A DNA stretch of 40,866 bases from Chitinophagales bacterium (GTDB lineage Bacteria; Bacteroidota; Bacteroidia; Chitinophagales; S012-47). The first letter of the stretch is position 1; the number at the start of each line of letters is the position of its first letter. Made by a program: the position numbers and the translations under genes. The stretch spans positions 1-40,866 of the forward strand of contig WFPF01000011.1 of NCBI GenBank assembly GCA_015487695.1. The letters are read 5' to 3'. This document shows, piece after piece, positions 39,668-40,866 of this stretch. Below the pieces are notes generated by a model, which was given only the letters and a program-made list of their open reading frames with translations, was not told the DNA's origin and searched no databases.

Positions 39668-40535
39668 CGCTTTTAAGGATACTGATTAAAACCCCGGCAA
39701 AATCGTCATTGGCCAGGAGGAGGAATGCATCTTCAAGCTCTGCAGCCGTGCTGCTTCTCCCCATCAATCCATTGTAATTGAGATCCACCCAATGGTTATA
39801 GAATTCCTGTGAATTGCTTACTATCTGCACGAAGTCCGGTTTGCTGTTGCCCGACTGCAGCAAGAGCTGCCCTCCGAAACCATTGACCATTTCCTCGCCA
39901 TTGCTCAGCTCCGATTCCGTGGGGAAACGACCGAGCATATTTTCGAAGGTGGCTTTCACAAAATTTTCGCTTCCCATATTGATTTGATCAAAGAAATAAT
40001 TCAGGCAAAAGCGGCCGTAAAATTCATTCCGCGTAATTACTCCGTCTTTGAGGTCCTGATCGGCCCTGATCAACTCACCCAGTTTGCCGATTTCATACTC
40101 GAGAATATAGGCCACCAGTGTATCTCCGTTGATCAGCGACTGTTCGCGGATATAGGCAAAATTTAGAATCTGATCGCTGATTTCATTCTTCAAAAGGCCG
40201 TTGAGATACACCGCGGAAGTTTGATTGAAAAGCTGCTTGTAGTACTTGTCACTGGCCAGCAATTCATCAATGATTATCTCTCGGCTCTCGGCTGAGAGGT
40301 CGCTATTCTTAAGCAATGCCACTTTTTGGTCCAGCTCAGCGGCCGTAGGTTCTTCACCGATAAGGTCGATATAAAGTTTGTTGACGTAGTTTTCTACCTG
40401 GAGCGTGGATACACCCGAGTAATCGGGCACCTGATTTCCATCTACCACAATGTTTTTATGGATCTCCTGTGTGATTTCCGTTTTGCAGGAAAGAAAGAGC
40501 ACAGGAATGAGGGCAATCAGGATTACTTGTTTCAT
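39648..40535 (-). CDS. Lipoprotein with repeated DUF1549/DUF4214-like modules
   Basis: A 295-residue lipoprotein and first gene of the cassette. The lipobox VLFLSC ends in Cys17. Three helical modules share a pattern: YVNKLYIDLIGEEPTAAELDQ (about 50-70), FVKATFENMLGRFPTESELS (192-211) and LNYNGLMGRSSTAAELEDAF (242-261). Each is later followed by an E/D-x-Y/F segment such as LLASDKYY, NSQEFYNH or LKSDEYAGF. This L-x-G-R-x-P-T-x-x-E-L theme is shared with DUF1549 (Planctomycetes) and DUF4214 proteins. There is no enzyme motif. The second lipoprotein gene overlaps its end by 20 bp. Nothing resembling an exact -7 consensus lies just upstream on the minus strand. Confidence 0.82.
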   Translation of the reverse strand: MKQVILIALIPVLFLSCKTEITQEIHKNIVVDGNQVPDYSGVSTLQVENYVNKLYIDLIGEEPTAAELDQKVALLKNSDLSAESREIIIDELLASDKYYKQLFNQTSAVYLNGLLKNEISDQILNFAYIREQSLINGDTLVAYILEYEIGKLGELIRADQDLKDGVITRNEFYGRFCLNYFFDQINMGSENFVKATFENMLGRFPTESELSNGEEMVNGFGGQLLLQSGNSKPDFVQIVSNSQEFYNHWVDLNYNGLMGRSSTAAELEDAFLLLANDDFAGVLISILKSDEYAGF

Positions 40536-40866
40536 AGGTCAGGGTTGGACTGAAAGCTTTTCTGAATGGTTTAAAAACGCATGAAATTAAATTTAAGTAT
40601 ATCATGCCTTTTGAATGACATGATTTTGTCAGGCTTCAGAAAGCCGCTTAATAGTACCTCTCTATTCCTTCTGCACACCCGTCCGGTCGGATGCGACCAC
40701 CTCCGTAGCCGTCAGTCAGCACTGACCGGGAAAGTATATCTCAGCTTCACGCTGGCCTTGTCAGCGAATCGCAATTAATCCGTAAATTGCGGCTCCTCCC
40801 TCATTACCCCCTTCTTGCTAATCATTTTAAATCGCGCTCTTTAGCCTGATTGCCGGAATGTTAGCA
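40536..40866. other. Intergenic stretch upstream of the five-gene cassette
   Basis: No credible gene is seen in these 331 bp. The only plus-strand open frame (40581-40778, 65 codons) has no family resemblance. Three small inverted repeats are visible: TGACA/TGTCA around 40617-40632, GGCTT/AAGCC around 40633-40646, and CGCAATT/AATTGCG at 40770-40791 with an 8-nt loop. None is followed by a clear T-run. The promoter of the cassette (minus strand) must lie here, but no exact TAnnTTTG was found. Confidence 0.5.

Noticed and set aside
40581-40778. 65-codon plus-strand open frame at the right edge
   Set aside because: No signal peptide, domain or family resemblance; random codon content in an intergenic stretch.

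Overview
The window comes from a member of the Bacteroidota. Signs of this in the sequence are a large secreted protein ending in a gliding-motility/type IX secretion (T9SS) type B C-terminal domain, a metalloprotease ending in a type A-like sorting domain, a heavy-metal RND pump fused to its TolC-like outer-membrane factor, many exported lipoproteins, and a tRNA promoter matching the Bacteroidota -33 TTTG / -7 TAnnTTTG consensus with a 20-nt spacer. The genus cannot be told from the sequence.

Layout. Positions 1-12126 (minus strand) form a metal and anion homeostasis block. A response regulator/histidine kinase pair (12065-10030) is followed by a CzcA-type RND pump fused to an outer-membrane factor, a CzcB-like lipoprotein adaptor, a small membrane protein with a poly-Asp tail, a short ICMT-like membrane methyltransferase, a second regulator/kinase pair (3303-1273) and a SulP anion transporter cut by the window edge. 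The intergenic DNA holds phased 11-bp direct repeats of the kind OmpR/PhoB-family regulators bind. Four half-sites lie in front of czcA, two in front of the first regulator and four of a different sequence in front of sulP. Each array begins 41-44 nt upstream of the start codon.

Positions 12255-28982 are mostly housekeeping: a membrane protein, an SRAP/YedK abasic-site protein, tRNA-Met(CAU), a sodium:solute symporter, a nucleoside phosphorylase, a tandem universal stress protein, a T9SS-type metalloprotease, YigZ, RibD, PrmC, a VOC protein, a PEMT-like membrane protein, an outer-membrane barrel candidate, a PepSY membrane protein, a PaaI-type thioesterase, an unknown membrane-anchored protein, a DUF3822-like protein, RsmD, CoaD, a Nudix hydrolase and PyrE. 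Positions 29116-36377 (plus) carry a 1545-residue multi-domain surface protein with 14 Ig-like repeats, an FkbM methyltransferase, TsaE and alanine dehydrogenase.

Positions 36374-40535 (minus) hold a tightly packed five-gene exported cassette: two lipoproteins with helical modules resembling DUF1549/DUF4214-type sequences, a Tat-exported alkaline-phosphatase-superfamily (DUF1501-like) protein, a lipoprotein with a CX4CH cytochrome-like motif, and a small lipoprotein. It recalls the DUF1501 plus cytochrome/DUF1549 gene pairs of Planctomycetes, but divided over separate lipoproteins. It is the best candidate here for an undescribed system. No CRISPR array, insertion sequence or prophage is visible.
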